From contig NZ_CP069812.1 in assembly GCF_016894385.1 (NCBI RefSeq), positions 1,798,001-1,862,000 of the forward strand: a DNA stretch of 64,000 nt, given 5' to 3'. Below the pieces are notes generated by a model that saw only the letters and a program-made list of their open reading frames with translations, did not search any database and had not been told where the DNA came from. Each line of letters begins with the position of its first letter. Within the stretch, counting starts at the first letter, position 1. Of this stretch, positions 45,217-52,951 are shown in pieces. The position numbers and the translations under genes were made by a program. The DNA comes from Cupriavidus oxalaticus (GTDB taxonomy: Bacteria; Pseudomonadota; Gammaproteobacteria; Burkholderiales; Burkholderiaceae).

Positions 45217-46769
45217 GATGTCTTCCTTGTGTTGTCTTGGGGAGCGGATGCGGTTTGCAGATGTCCCTTGGCGATATCGCGCAGCACGTGCTTAAGAATC
45301 TTGACGCCGTTAGGGCCATCGACCTGCGGGAAGCTATCGAGCGCGACGATGCGGCGCGGTACCTTGAACCCGGCGATGCCGCGCTTGCAGAAGTCGAGCA
45401 GTTCGGCCTCGCTTGCGTGTCCTTGTCCAGTGCGGATGAAGGCCACAGCAACATCGCCTTCGCCTTCCTGGTGCACGCCCACCACCTGCGCGGCAGCCAC
45501 TGCAGGATGCGTGACCAGGAATTCCTCGATCTCGACCGGATCTACGAGATAGCCTCGCAGCCTCAGCGTGTCCTTGAGTCGCGACAGGTATTGGAACGCG
45601 CCGCCTTGCGCGCGTGCCAGGTCGCCGGTGCGCAGCCAGCCATCCGCCGTGAAAGCATCGGCCGTGGCGGACGGATTGTTCAGGTAGCCGGCCATGGCGT
45701 TGTAGCCGCGCAGCTGCAGTTCGCCCTGTTCACCGTCGGCGAGCGGTTCGCCGGTCACCGGATCGGCAATGCGGAACGAGATATCCGGCGAAACGGGCAG
45801 GCCGCCGGCCAGCCGCCGCTCCTCGGCATCCGTATCAACATCGCGCAGGGCAGCGAGGGCGAAGCACTCGGACATGCCATAGATCGCCGTCAGCGGGACG
45901 TTCCAGTCAGCCCATGCTTTCTGGGTGATGCGACTGCCGAGTCCGGCAAACTCGGCGAAACCGCCACGGCGCCAGCTGGCGAGATTGCGGCCCGGTACAC
46001 CAAGTACCATATCTAGCATTGCGTCCGAACCGTAGAAATGCGTCACTTCGTGCCGTTCGATCGCCTCCGCCGCGGCTTGCGCCTTGAACACGGGCAGGAA
46101 CACGCAGGCAGCGCCGGCTGCCAGGGTTGAGATTGCAAGCACGAAGCCCATCACGCCATAAAGCGGCAACGCGCAGAGCGTGGCATCGCCGGGCTGCATG
46201 TCCGTGGCCCGGGCGACGTTGAGCGCGTGTGTCACGATGCCGGCCTGGGTATGCATTGCGAGTTTCGGCTTCCCCGTGGTGCCCGACGTGCTGAACGTAC
46301 ACCATGGATCGGTGCCATCGCCGGTGCCATCGCCGACTTCGCGCGGTGCGAAGGTGCCCCACATGAACTCGCCGCTGACAGGCACGTCGATCACATGCCT
46401 CACGGCGGCCACCGATTCCTGGATGGCCTGTGCCGCCTCCACGTAATCGAACTCGAGGAACCGCGTCGGCACCACGAGCATCCGGGCCTGCGCCGTATTG
46501 ACGATGTGCAGTGCTTCGGCCGTCCGCAGCCGCGTGCTCACAGGCACCACGAGCACGCCCAGCTGCGCCGCTCCGAACAGTAGCTGCAGCCAGATCGCGC
46601 CATCTGGCAGCCATACCGCCACGGTGTCGCCCCGGCGCAGGCCCATCTCCCAGAGGAAGCTGGCAGCTTGTTGCGATGCGGTGTTAAGTTCGAGCCGGCT
46701 GACCGCTTTCCCGGCTTGGTAGAACGCCGGAAGGTGAGGGTCGTGTGCGTCCAGGATCTGCTGATGCAT
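45213..46769 (-). CDS. AMP-dependent acyl-CoA synthetase/ligase
   Basis: A 518-residue member of the ANL superfamily that activates a carboxylic acid to its CoA thioester through an acyl-AMP. The P-loop is FSTSGTTGKPKLAMH. IYGMSECFALAALRD is the A5 motif, GWLRTGDLA the A7/A8 region, RLKDTLRLRGYLVDPVEIEEFL the hinge, and KILKHVLRD the C-terminal Lys motif. The start at 46769 (MHQQILDAHD) fits the family; sequence upstream is the end of the dehydrogenase gene. It lies 11 bp after the dehydrogenase and overlaps the next gene by 4 bp. The acid substrate is unknown. Confidence 0.93.
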   Translation of the reverse strand: MHQQILDAHDPHLPAFYQAGKAVSRLELNTASQQAASFLWEMGLRRGDTVAVWLPDGAIWLQLLFGAAQLGVLVVPVSTRLRTAEALHIVNTAQARMLVVPTRFLEFDYVEAAQAIQESVAAVRHVIDVPVSGEFMWGTFAPREVGDGTGDGTDPWCTFSTSGTTGKPKLAMHTQAGIVTHALNVARATDMQPGDATLCALPLYGVMGFVLAISTLAAGAACVFLPVFKAQAAAEAIERHEVTHFYGSDAMLDMVLGVPGRNLASWRRGGFAEFAGLGSRITQKAWADWNVPLTAIYGMSECFALAALRDVDTDAEERRLAGGLPVSPDISFRIADPVTGEPLADGEQGELQLRGYNAMAGYLNNPSATADAFTADGWLRTGDLARAQGGAFQYLSRLKDTLRLRGYLVDPVEIEEFLVTHPAVAAAQVVGVHQEGEGDVAVAFIRTGQGHASEAELLDFCKRGIAGFKVPRRIVALDSFPQVDGPNGVKILKHVLRDIAKGHLQTASAPQDNTRKTS

Positions 46770-46780
46770 GTCGACGCCCC

Positions 46781-47929
46781 TCACTGCGCCAGCGCGGCGC
46801 GCGCAATCTGCAACCGCTGCATCTCCGAGGTGCCCTCGCCGATACGGAAGGCCCGAGCATCGCGGTAGAAGCGCTCGACCGGCAATTCGCACATATAGCC
46901 CATGCCGCCGAAGATCTGCAGCACGCGGTCGGTCACGCGGCAGCCCATCTCGCTGGCAAACAGCTTGGCGCGCGAAGCGGCGATGCGCGCGGTGGCGTCG
47001 CCGACATCGATCAGTTCGGCGGCTCGGCCGATCAGCAGCCGCGCGGATTCGATATCGACATCGTTATCGGCGATCATGAACTGGATGCCCTGGTGCTGGC
47101 CAATCTGGCTGCCGAACGCCTTGCGCTCGTTGGCGTATTCACACGCCATGGCCTGCGCGCGCGAGGCCAGGCCTAGCGAACGGCTGGCCGACAGCAGGCG
47201 GTCCTGGTTGATCGAGCTCATCATGCCGAGGAAGCCGGCATTCGGCGCGCCGAGCACGTCATCGTCCGGAACGAAGCAGTCTTCGAGCGTGAAGCCGTTC
47301 AGGTGGTAACCGCGCCAGCCCATCTTCTTGTACCGTGTCATGCCGACCAGGCCGGGGTTGCCCTGGCGGACGATGAACGTGCCAAAGCGGTCCTTCAGCG
47401 AAGCGGCGGGGTCCGTCACCGCCAGGACGATGATGTAGTTGGCCGTCTCGGCATGGGAAATGAAATGCTTGCTGCCAGTGAGCTTCCAGCCGCCCGGCAC
47501 CTTGACCGCGCGTGTCTTCAGCCCCCCAAGGTCGGAGCCGGCATTCGGCTCGGTCAGGGCATAAGTGATCGTCTTCCGGCCCGCCAGGATATCGGGTAGG
47601 AAGGTCTCGCGCCGCGCCGCATCGACCTGCGTCAGCTGCAGCGGCAGATGTCCGAAGACTTCACTCAACGGCACCGACGTGTAAGTCAGTTCTTCCAGGA
47701 CGACGACTTTGGCCGCCGCCGAAAGGCCCGGTCCGCCAATCGACCCTGGCAAATTGAAGCCATAGAGACCGAGCTCGGCCACTTCAGCGCGCAACTGTGC
47801 AAGCAGGCCGGGATCGACGTCGTCGTCGGTCTCGATCTGCTGCTCGAGCGGTACCAGGCGCTGGCGCACGAAGCGCCGGGCTGTCTCACGAATCATCGAC
47901 AGTTCAGGATCTTGGGAAGAGTGATACAT
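46781..47929 (-). CDS. Acyl-CoA dehydrogenase
   Basis: A 382-residue FAD enzyme that introduces a double bond into an acyl-CoA and passes electrons to ETF. Family landmarks are YALTEPNAGSDLGGLKTRAV (FAD/substrate site), GSKHFISHAETANYIIVLAV, YANERKAFGSQIGQHQGIQF and the C-terminal RIGEGTSEMQRLQIAR, which holds the catalytic Glu. A GAGGAG ribosome-binding site precedes the ATG, and a perfect LacI-type palindrome sits 42 bp upstream. It heads the leftward operon that also encodes the ligase, the lyase-like protein and the 119-residue protein. Confidence 0.95.
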   Translation of the reverse strand: MYHSSQDPELSMIRETARRFVRQRLVPLEQQIETDDDVDPGLLAQLRAEVAELGLYGFNLPGSIGGPGLSAAAKVVVLEELTYTSVPLSEVFGHLPLQLTQVDAARRETFLPDILAGRKTITYALTEPNAGSDLGGLKTRAVKVPGGWKLTGSKHFISHAETANYIIVLAVTDPAASLKDRFGTFIVRQGNPGLVGMTRYKKMGWRGYHLNGFTLEDCFVPDDDVLGAPNAGFLGMMSSINQDRLLSASRSLGLASRAQAMACEYANERKAFGSQIGQHQGIQFMIADNDVDIESARLLIGRAAELIDVGDATARIAASRAKLFASEMGCRVTDRVLQIFGGMGYMCELPVERFYRDARAFRIGEGTSEMQRLQIARAALAQ

Positions 47930-47970
47930 GTGTGCTCCTCGCTGGGTTCGTATGGAAATCCGGCAAACGT

Positions 47971-47986
47971 TCGAAAACGTTTTCGA
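47971..47986. promoter_or_regulatory. LacI-type operator (site 3), perfect palindrome
   Basis: TCGAAAACGTTTTCGA is a perfect 16-bp palindrome 42 bp upstream of the acyl-CoA dehydrogenase start, in the divergent region with the LacI gene. Confidence 0.85.
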
Positions 47987-48037
47987 TAAGACTAGGGCTT
48001 GCGCAAGGTTAAGTCAAGAGCCAAGGAAAGAAGTGGC

Positions 48038-48051
48038 GGAAAACGGTTTCG
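48038..48051. promoter_or_regulatory. LacI-type operator-like palindrome (site 4), autoregulatory
   Basis: GGAAAACGGTTTCG lies 36 bp upstream of the LacI-family ATG at 48087. It departs from the perfect form at a few positions and would fit a weaker, autoregulatory site. Confidence 0.6.
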
Positions 48052-48086
48052 CGGTGGCGTACTCACATACCGCGCTGTGAGCGATA

Positions 48087-49133
48087 ATGTCGCGCAAAGC
48101 ACCCGAGGGAACGCAATTGGACATCAAGGAATTTGCCGCTCACCTGAAGCTGTCGGTAAGCACCGTTTCGAAGGCTATCAACGGACGCGCCGACGTAAGC
48201 CGCGATACCCGCGAGCGCGTGTTGAAAGCCGCGGCGGAGCTTGGGTTCAGTCCTGATCCGGCAGGGCGGCGGCTGCGGCGGCAGTCATCGGACACGATCG
48301 GCTTCGTGATCTCGGCGCCTCAGACCCAGTTCGCGCATCCGTTCTTCCTCAACATGCTCGCGGGCATCGACGAGGCACTCGATGGCACGAATTTCCAGGT
48401 CATCATTGCATCCGGACGGACCGTGGAGACCGAAATCGATGTCTTCAGGCGGCTCGTCGAGAAACAGCGTGTGGATGGATTGCTCTTTGGCCGTACCCGT
48501 CGCAAGGACGCTCGTATCGAATACTTGCTGGAGCGGGACATTCCATTCGTGGCGTATGGCCGCAGCGAAAGTTCGCAGGACTTTCCATTCGTCGACATCG
48601 ACCACACGGTCGTGGGCCGTGATGGTTGCGCCCGCTTTATCGCGCTGGGCCACCGCCGCATCGCGCTGATCCACTCGCCCGAATTCCTGATGTTCAGCTA
48701 CTTCGAGCGGCTTGGCTACGAGCAGGCGCTGCGCGCGGCGGATATCGAAGTCGATTCCGCATTGTGTGTCGAGGAAGCGATGACGGAAGAGGGCGGACTG
48801 CGCGCCGCGCGCCGACTGCTGGCGCTGCCTAAGCCGCCCACGGCTATCGTCTGCGGCCATGACATGGTGGCGGTCGGCGCGATGCGCGCGATCGCCGAGG
48901 CCGGCAAGGTGGCAGGGCAGGATATCGGCGTGATCGGCGGTGACGATCATCCCGTGGGCCGCCTGATCACGCCGGCGCTGACCACGTTTTCGGCCGAAAC
49001 TTACCGTGTGGGCAAGCGTATGGTGGAGATGCTGCTGGCCCGTTTCGATGGCGCCGACCCAAAGACCTTGCAAGAGGTCTGGACGCCCGAGTTGATCTTG
49101 CGCTCCTCTGACGGTCCGCCTCGGACGCGTTGA
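48087..49133 (+). CDS. LacI family transcriptional regulator
   Basis: A 348-residue LacI/GalR-type regulator. The N-terminal HTH reads LDIKEFAAHLKLSVSTVSKAINGRADVSRDTRERVLKAAAELGF, followed by a hinge and a periplasmic-binding-protein-like core (SSDTIGFVISAPQTQFAHPFF, KQRVDGLLFGR, VDIDHTVVGRDGCARFIALGHRRIALI). It lies between the acyl-CoA dehydrogenase operon and the thioesterase operon. Five matching palindromes stand before itself and three neighbouring units, so it is very probably the local repressor. LacI proteins outside sugar pathways often sense a CoA ester or acid; the effector is unknown. Confidence 0.93.
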   Translation: MSRKAPEGTQLDIKEFAAHLKLSVSTVSKAINGRADVSRDTRERVLKAAAELGFSPDPAGRRLRRQSSDTIGFVISAPQTQFAHPFFLNMLAGIDEALDGTNFQVIIASGRTVETEIDVFRRLVEKQRVDGLLFGRTRRKDARIEYLLERDIPFVAYGRSESSQDFPFVDIDHTVVGRDGCARFIALGHRRIALIHSPEFLMFSYFERLGYEQALRAADIEVDSALCVEEAMTEEGGLRAARRLLALPKPPTAIVCGHDMVAVGAMRAIAEAGKVAGQDIGVIGGDDHPVGRLITPALTTFSAETYRVGKRMVEMLLARFDGADPKTLQEVWTPELILRSSDGPPRTR

Positions 49134-49141
49134 CACCATAA

Positions 49142-49180
49142 CGCTGCACCAAGGCGCTGCACCAAGGCGCTGCACCAAGG
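49142..49180. repeat. Three perfect copies of a 13-bp tandem repeat
   Basis: CGCTGCACCAAGG occurs three times in direct succession after the LacI stop and before the thioesterase promoter. It is intergenic, so copy number could vary. Confidence 0.9.
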
Positions 49181-49227
49181 AGCACACGCGTCGCTTGTGC
49201 TTTGCCGAGGCCCGTGCTACCTTATTT

Positions 49228-49243
49228 TCGAAAACGTTTTCGA
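49228..49243. promoter_or_regulatory. LacI-type operator (site 5), perfect palindrome
   Basis: TCGAAAACGTTTTCGA is identical to the site at 47971 and lies 31 bp upstream of the thioesterase start, over or near its promoter. Confidence 0.85.
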
Positions 49244-49273
49244 TATCTTTTGAGACGAAAAGGAGGCACTGAA

Positions 49274-49723
49274 GTGGCTGACAACACATTTATGGGCGAA
49301 GGCACACCCGCGCGGTTTGCCACCCGCCTGAAGCTGCGCAACCAGGACACCGACCAGTTCCGGCACGTCAACAACGCGGCCATCGCAACATTCTTCGAAG
49401 AAGCACGGATGGCCATCTTTATGCAGGACACGCTGGCTGATTGCATGGAAGACAGGCACGTCGTCGTCGCACATCTGGCCATCGACTTCATTGCGGAAAT
49501 CTTTTACCCCGGCGAGATTGATGTCATGACCACGCCGATCCGCACCGGCAATACGTCATTCGAGCTGACCCAGGCACTCTACGCAGGCGGAAATCTTTGC
49601 GCGCGCAGCAGCGCGACGTGTGTGCTGATGGACTCGAAGCAGGGCCGGCCCACGCGCCTGCCCGACCCGCTTCGCCAGCAACTCGTGCCGCCCGTGCCTT
49701 CCGCCTGCTGCGACGCGTCCTGA
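49274..49723 (+). CDS. Acyl-CoA thioesterase (4HBT/hotdog fold)
   Basis: A 149-residue hotdog protein. The start is the GTG at 49274, because AGGAGG sits 7 bp upstream (49261-49266), though the frame is open further left. NQDTDQFRHVNNAAIATFFEEAR is the catalytic Asp/HVNN region of 4-hydroxybenzoyl-CoA-type thioesterases, and HVVVAHLAIDFIAEIFYPGEIDV completes the fold. It hydrolyses a CoA thioester, perhaps to free CoA from a dead-end intermediate. It heads a rightward operon with an enoyl-CoA hydratase and RidA under LacI site 5. Confidence 0.9.
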   Translation: MADNTFMGEGTPARFATRLKLRNQDTDQFRHVNNAAIATFFEEARMAIFMQDTLADCMEDRHVVVAHLAIDFIAEIFYPGEIDVMTTPIRTGNTSFELTQALYAGGNLCARSSATCVLMDSKQGRPTRLPDPLRQQLVPPVPSACCDAS

Positions 49724-49743
49724 TAACCGTCCGGAGATCCGAT

Positions 49744-50550
49744 ATGGAAATCTTCACAACCCTGACCCTCGAACTCCGTGATGGCATTGCAATCGTCACT
49801 CTGAATGACGCGCCGCGCCGCAATGCGCTGTCGCGATGCATGGTCGGCGAGCTGTTCGCGGCCATCGACCAGAGCCGGGCGCTCGGCGCCCGGGCACTGG
49901 TGATCGCTGCTAACGGCCCGACGTTCTGCGCGGGCGCCAATATCGACGACCTGCGCGACGGATGGATGGAAAGGGCCGACCCCCGCACGGATCCCGCGTT
50001 ACTGTTCCGCAGGCTCGTGGAAGATGACCGCGTCGTCGTCGCAGCGGTGCAGGGGCCTGCGGTGGGCGGCGGCTTCGAGCTGACGCTGTCGTGCGATCTT
50101 GTCATTGCGGAAGAGGGCGCCTGGTTTGCGCTGCCCGAAGTCACGCGCGGCGTGATTCCCAATACCGGCCTGGCGCTGCTGCCGCGGGTAGTGGGCACAC
50201 GGCAGGCGCTGCAGCTGGTGCTGACCGCACGGCGCGTATCGGCTGTGGAGGCGCTGCAGCGCGGTCTCGTCAATGAAGTGGTCGGCAAAGGTACGTCGCT
50301 TGAGCGCGCCATTGCGCTGGCGCGGGCGATCGTCGGCAGTGCGCCGCCGGGTGCGCTGATCGCGGCCAAGCGCCATCTGCACGCCCATGCCGGTCCCGAC
50401 TGGAAACGGGTGGTGAATTCGGTAACGGACGTGCCGCGCGCCGAATGGCAGGAAGGGCTTGACGCCTTCACCGAAAAACGCAAGACCGATTTCGAGCCGC
50501 TGTGGCAGGACCATCAGTGCCGCATGGGCCGCGTGGAGCAGTCGTCATGA
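49744..50550 (+). CDS. Enoyl-CoA hydratase/isomerase family protein
   Basis: A 268-residue crotonase-fold enzyme. ANGPTFCAGANIDDLRDG is the oxyanion-hole loop. AVGGGFELTLSCDLVIAEEGAWFALPEVTRGVIPNTG carries Glu at both catalytic positions. A long helical C-terminus ends RMGRVEQSS. It follows the thioesterase by 20 bp and overlaps RidA by 4 bp. With the hydratase at 41242 this gives the region two distinct crotonase enzymes, which may act on different intermediates. Confidence 0.92.
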   Translation: MEIFTTLTLELRDGIAIVTLNDAPRRNALSRCMVGELFAAIDQSRALGARALVIAANGPTFCAGANIDDLRDGWMERADPRTDPALLFRRLVEDDRVVVAAVQGPAVGGGFELTLSCDLVIAEEGAWFALPEVTRGVIPNTGLALLPRVVGTRQALQLVLTARRVSAVEALQRGLVNEVVGKGTSLERAIALARAIVGSAPPGALIAAKRHLHAHAGPDWKRVVNSVTDVPRAEWQEGLDAFTEKRKTDFEPLWQDHQCRMGRVEQSS

Positions 50551-50927
50551 TCGAATATATCAACCACGCCAGCGCGCCATTGCCTAGGGGTCATTATTCG
50601 CAGGCCGTGAAGGCCAATGGTTTCATATTCGTGTCAGGCCAGCTGCCGATCCTGCCTGGCGATGATCTCAGAATTCCACCGGGGCTCGACGCACAGGTAC
50701 TGCAGGTCTTCGAGAACATCGATGCCGTATTGCGTGCCTCGGGCAGTGCCATGGCGAAGCTAGTCAGTGTGCAGATCTTCTTGGCCGACATCGCGAACTG
50801 GCCGCGTGTCAACGAGCTGTATTCCCGCTTCCTCGGCGATGGCCCTGCGCCGGCCAGAACAGTCGTCCCTTGCCCGGCGCTGCACTATGGCGCCGAACTT
50901 GAGGTGAATGCCGTGGCGGTGGCGTGA
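50547..50927 (+). CDS. RidA family protein (YjgF/YER057c)
   Basis: A 126-residue Rid protein. The fold is typical: HYSQAVKANGFIFVSGQLPI, then VFENIDAVLRASGSAMAKLVSVQIFLADIANWPRVNELYSRFLG. The Arg that binds the carboxylate is in PARTVVPCPAL. RidA enzymes hydrolyse reactive enamines or imines formed by PLP or flavin enzymes; some Rid homologues in degradative operons act on specific intermediates. The ATGA overlap with the hydratase shows coupling. An intrinsic terminator follows at 50970. Confidence 0.9.
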   Translation: MIEYINHASAPLPRGHYSQAVKANGFIFVSGQLPILPGDDLRIPPGLDAQVLQVFENIDAVLRASGSAMAKLVSVQIFLADIANWPRVNELYSRFLGDGPAPARTVVPCPALHYGAELEVNAVAVA

Positions 50928-50969
50928 GGCTGTCGTCTTCAAGATGGTGCTCCTCCGTGGAGCTCTTGG

Positions 50970-50994
50970 CCATCCCGTAAGGGATGGTTTTTTT
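50970..50994 (+). terminator. Intrinsic terminator of the thioesterase-hydratase-RidA operon
   Basis: The perfect stem CCATCCC, loop GTAA, GGGATGG is followed by seven T. It starts 43 bp after the RidA stop codon. Confidence 0.92.
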
Positions 50995-51200
50995 GATGCT
51001 TCGACGAATTGCGGGGAAGGTATTTCTCATCACGGTAGCCACGAGTCCCGCGTAATGACGGGTTGCCCTGTTGCTACTGCCAATCTCAAGCAAGCGACTC
51101 GGGTGCAATGCGAAAGCCCGTTTACACTTGGCATAGGGTTGTCGGCTATTTCTTGCTTCAGTGAACTTGCTGGCCTGGTGACAACCAATAGGGGATTGCC

Positions 51201-51608
51201 ATGACAAGCACAAGGGTTCCGCAGCAAGACATGAACGTCACGAGACTGCTTCCGAATATATGCACTGACCTTATGACGGAAACCCGTGATTTCTACGCAG
51301 AGTTGCTTGGATTCGTGGTCGGATTCGAGCACCAGGGTTGGTATATTCAAATGGCGTCGCCGATTCATCCTCAGCTTCAGATCGGCATCGTGCGCCGTGA
51401 CCATGCGTTTACGCCCACAGCATTCCAACACCCCTCACAAGGTGTCATCATCTCTGTGCAGGTAAAGAACGTCGATGCCGCCTACACCGACGCGCTCAAG
51501 CGCGGTTTTCCCATCGCACAGGAATTGCGCGATGAAGACTTCGGCATGCGGCGTTTCATGGTGCCCGATCCGAATGGCTTGCTGGTCAACATTTTTTCAT
51601 TTCCCTGA
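51201..51608 (+). CDS. VOC (glyoxalase/bleomycin resistance) family protein
   Basis: A 135-residue metalloenzyme-fold protein with paired beta-alpha-beta-beta-beta modules: LLPNICTDLMTETRDFYAELLGFVVGFEHQGWYIQMA, then VIISVQVKNVDAAYTDALKRGFP and RRFMVPDPNGLLVNIFSFP. Metal ligands of the usual kind are not all obvious. It is monocistronic, about 200 bp after the RidA terminator. Roles in this family range from glyoxalase to dioxygenase and drug binding; none can be chosen here. Confidence 0.88.
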   Translation: MTSTRVPQQDMNVTRLLPNICTDLMTETRDFYAELLGFVVGFEHQGWYIQMASPIHPQLQIGIVRRDHAFTPTAFQHPSQGVIISVQVKNVDAAYTDALKRGFPIAQELRDEDFGMRRFMVPDPNGLLVNIFSFP

Positions 51609-51721
51609 GCCGGCAGCAGGGTTTCGGTCCCGACATGGGCTGAGCCGCTGGGGTATGGGCCGCAATGCCGACTGAGGCCACCCTGTAGAATCGGCTACCA
51701 CTTAACCCTGGAACGTCCCGC

Positions 51722-52951
51722 ATGGACTCTCACGCCCCGGATCGCGGCGCGCTGGTGCCGCTGGCCTATCACGCAACGGTGGTCGACTACCTGCGTCGCC
51801 ACGAGCCCGAGGTCTGGCACTGGGCCGGCCCCCGCGCGACCGGCGCCGATCACCGCGAGGCATTGCGCTCGATGCTGCTGCGCGACACCTACCGCATCGG
51901 GGCGGACGCGCACGCCGACGTGCACGCGGCGCTGGCCGAGGCGATGGCGCGGCTGGGCATCGACGCACCCGCGACGCTCTACCAGTCTCCGGGCCAGGAC
52001 ATGAACGCCTCGCTGGTCTACGTGCCCGGCGAGATCCACATCGTCCTGCAGGGGCCGCTGCTGGAACGGCTGTCGCCGCCGGAGTTGCTGGCGGTGTTCG
52101 GCCACGAGCTGGCCCACTACCTGCTGTGGTCGCGCGACGACGGCCAGTTCCTGGTGGCCGACCGCATTCTGAACGACGCACTGGCCGCGCCCGGCGCCAG
52201 CGCCAGCCATCGCGAGACCTGGCGCCGCTACGCGCTGCACACCGAGCTGTTCGCCGACCGCGGCGCCGCCGTGGCCGCCGGCGCGGTGGCGCCGGCCGTG
52301 TCGACGCTGGTCAAGGTGCAGACCGGCATGGGCAGCGTGGACGCGGCCGCCTACCTGCGCCAGGCGATGGAGATCGAAGCCCACGAAGCAGGTGCGAGCG
52401 CCGCCCACAGCCATCCCGAGACCTTCATCCGCGCCCGCGCGCTGGCGCTGTGGTGGGAGGGCGCGGCCGATCTCGATCCCTGGATCGAAACCCGCCTGCA
52501 CGGCCCGCTGGCGCTGGAGAAGCTGGACCTGCCCGGGCAGGTCCGGCTGCAGGCGCTGACGCGCGGCTTCCTCGCCCACTTCCTCGCCGGCACGGCGCTG
52601 GCGAGCGAGGCGGTGCTCGCGCAGGTGCGGATGCTGTTCCCCGACTGGCGCGACGACGAACCGGCGATCGGCCCCGAAGGGTTGGGGCAGGACGGGGCCG
52701 ACGACAGCGTGCGCGGCTACCTCAACGCGCTGATGATGGACCTGGCGCTCGCCGACCCCGACCAGCAGGACGCGGCGCTGCTGCGCGCCGGCCAGGTGGC
52801 GCAGGCGCTCGGCAGCCTGGAGGCGCTGCAAGGCAACCTGCGCCGCGACGCCGGCTTCGGCAAGCGCGAACTGGACCGCTACCATCGCCAACTGCAACGC
52901 CAACCCGACCGCCAACTTGACCGCCAACTGGCCAGGGAGGGCCGGGCATGA
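51722..52951 (+). CDS. M48-family zinc metalloprotease, cytosolic
   Basis: A 409-residue protein with the zinc-protease motif H128-E-L-A-H132 in GHELAHYLL and a downstream Glu ligand in HTELFADRGAAV, as in M48 peptidases. No signal peptide or membrane helix is seen, so unlike HtpX it is soluble. The C-terminal 180 residues contain an acidic helical region and a Gln/Asp/Arg-rich end. Its stop overlaps the next gene by 4 bp (ATGA), so it is translationally coupled to the giant helicase. The pairing suggests that the protease acts in the same response, perhaps activating or limiting the helicase-nuclease. This is inference. Confidence 0.85.
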   Translation: MDSHAPDRGALVPLAYHATVVDYLRRHEPEVWHWAGPRATGADHREALRSMLLRDTYRIGADAHADVHAALAEAMARLGIDAPATLYQSPGQDMNASLVYVPGEIHIVLQGPLLERLSPPELLAVFGHELAHYLLWSRDDGQFLVADRILNDALAAPGASASHRETWRRYALHTELFADRGAAVAAGAVAPAVSTLVKVQTGMGSVDAAAYLRQAMEIEAHEAGASAAHSHPETFIRARALALWWEGAADLDPWIETRLHGPLALEKLDLPGQVRLQALTRGFLAHFLAGTALASEAVLAQVRMLFPDWRDDEPAIGPEGLGQDGADDSVRGYLNALMMDLALADPDQQDAALLRAGQVAQALGSLEALQGNLRRDAGFGKRELDRYHRQLQRQPDRQLDRQLAREGRA

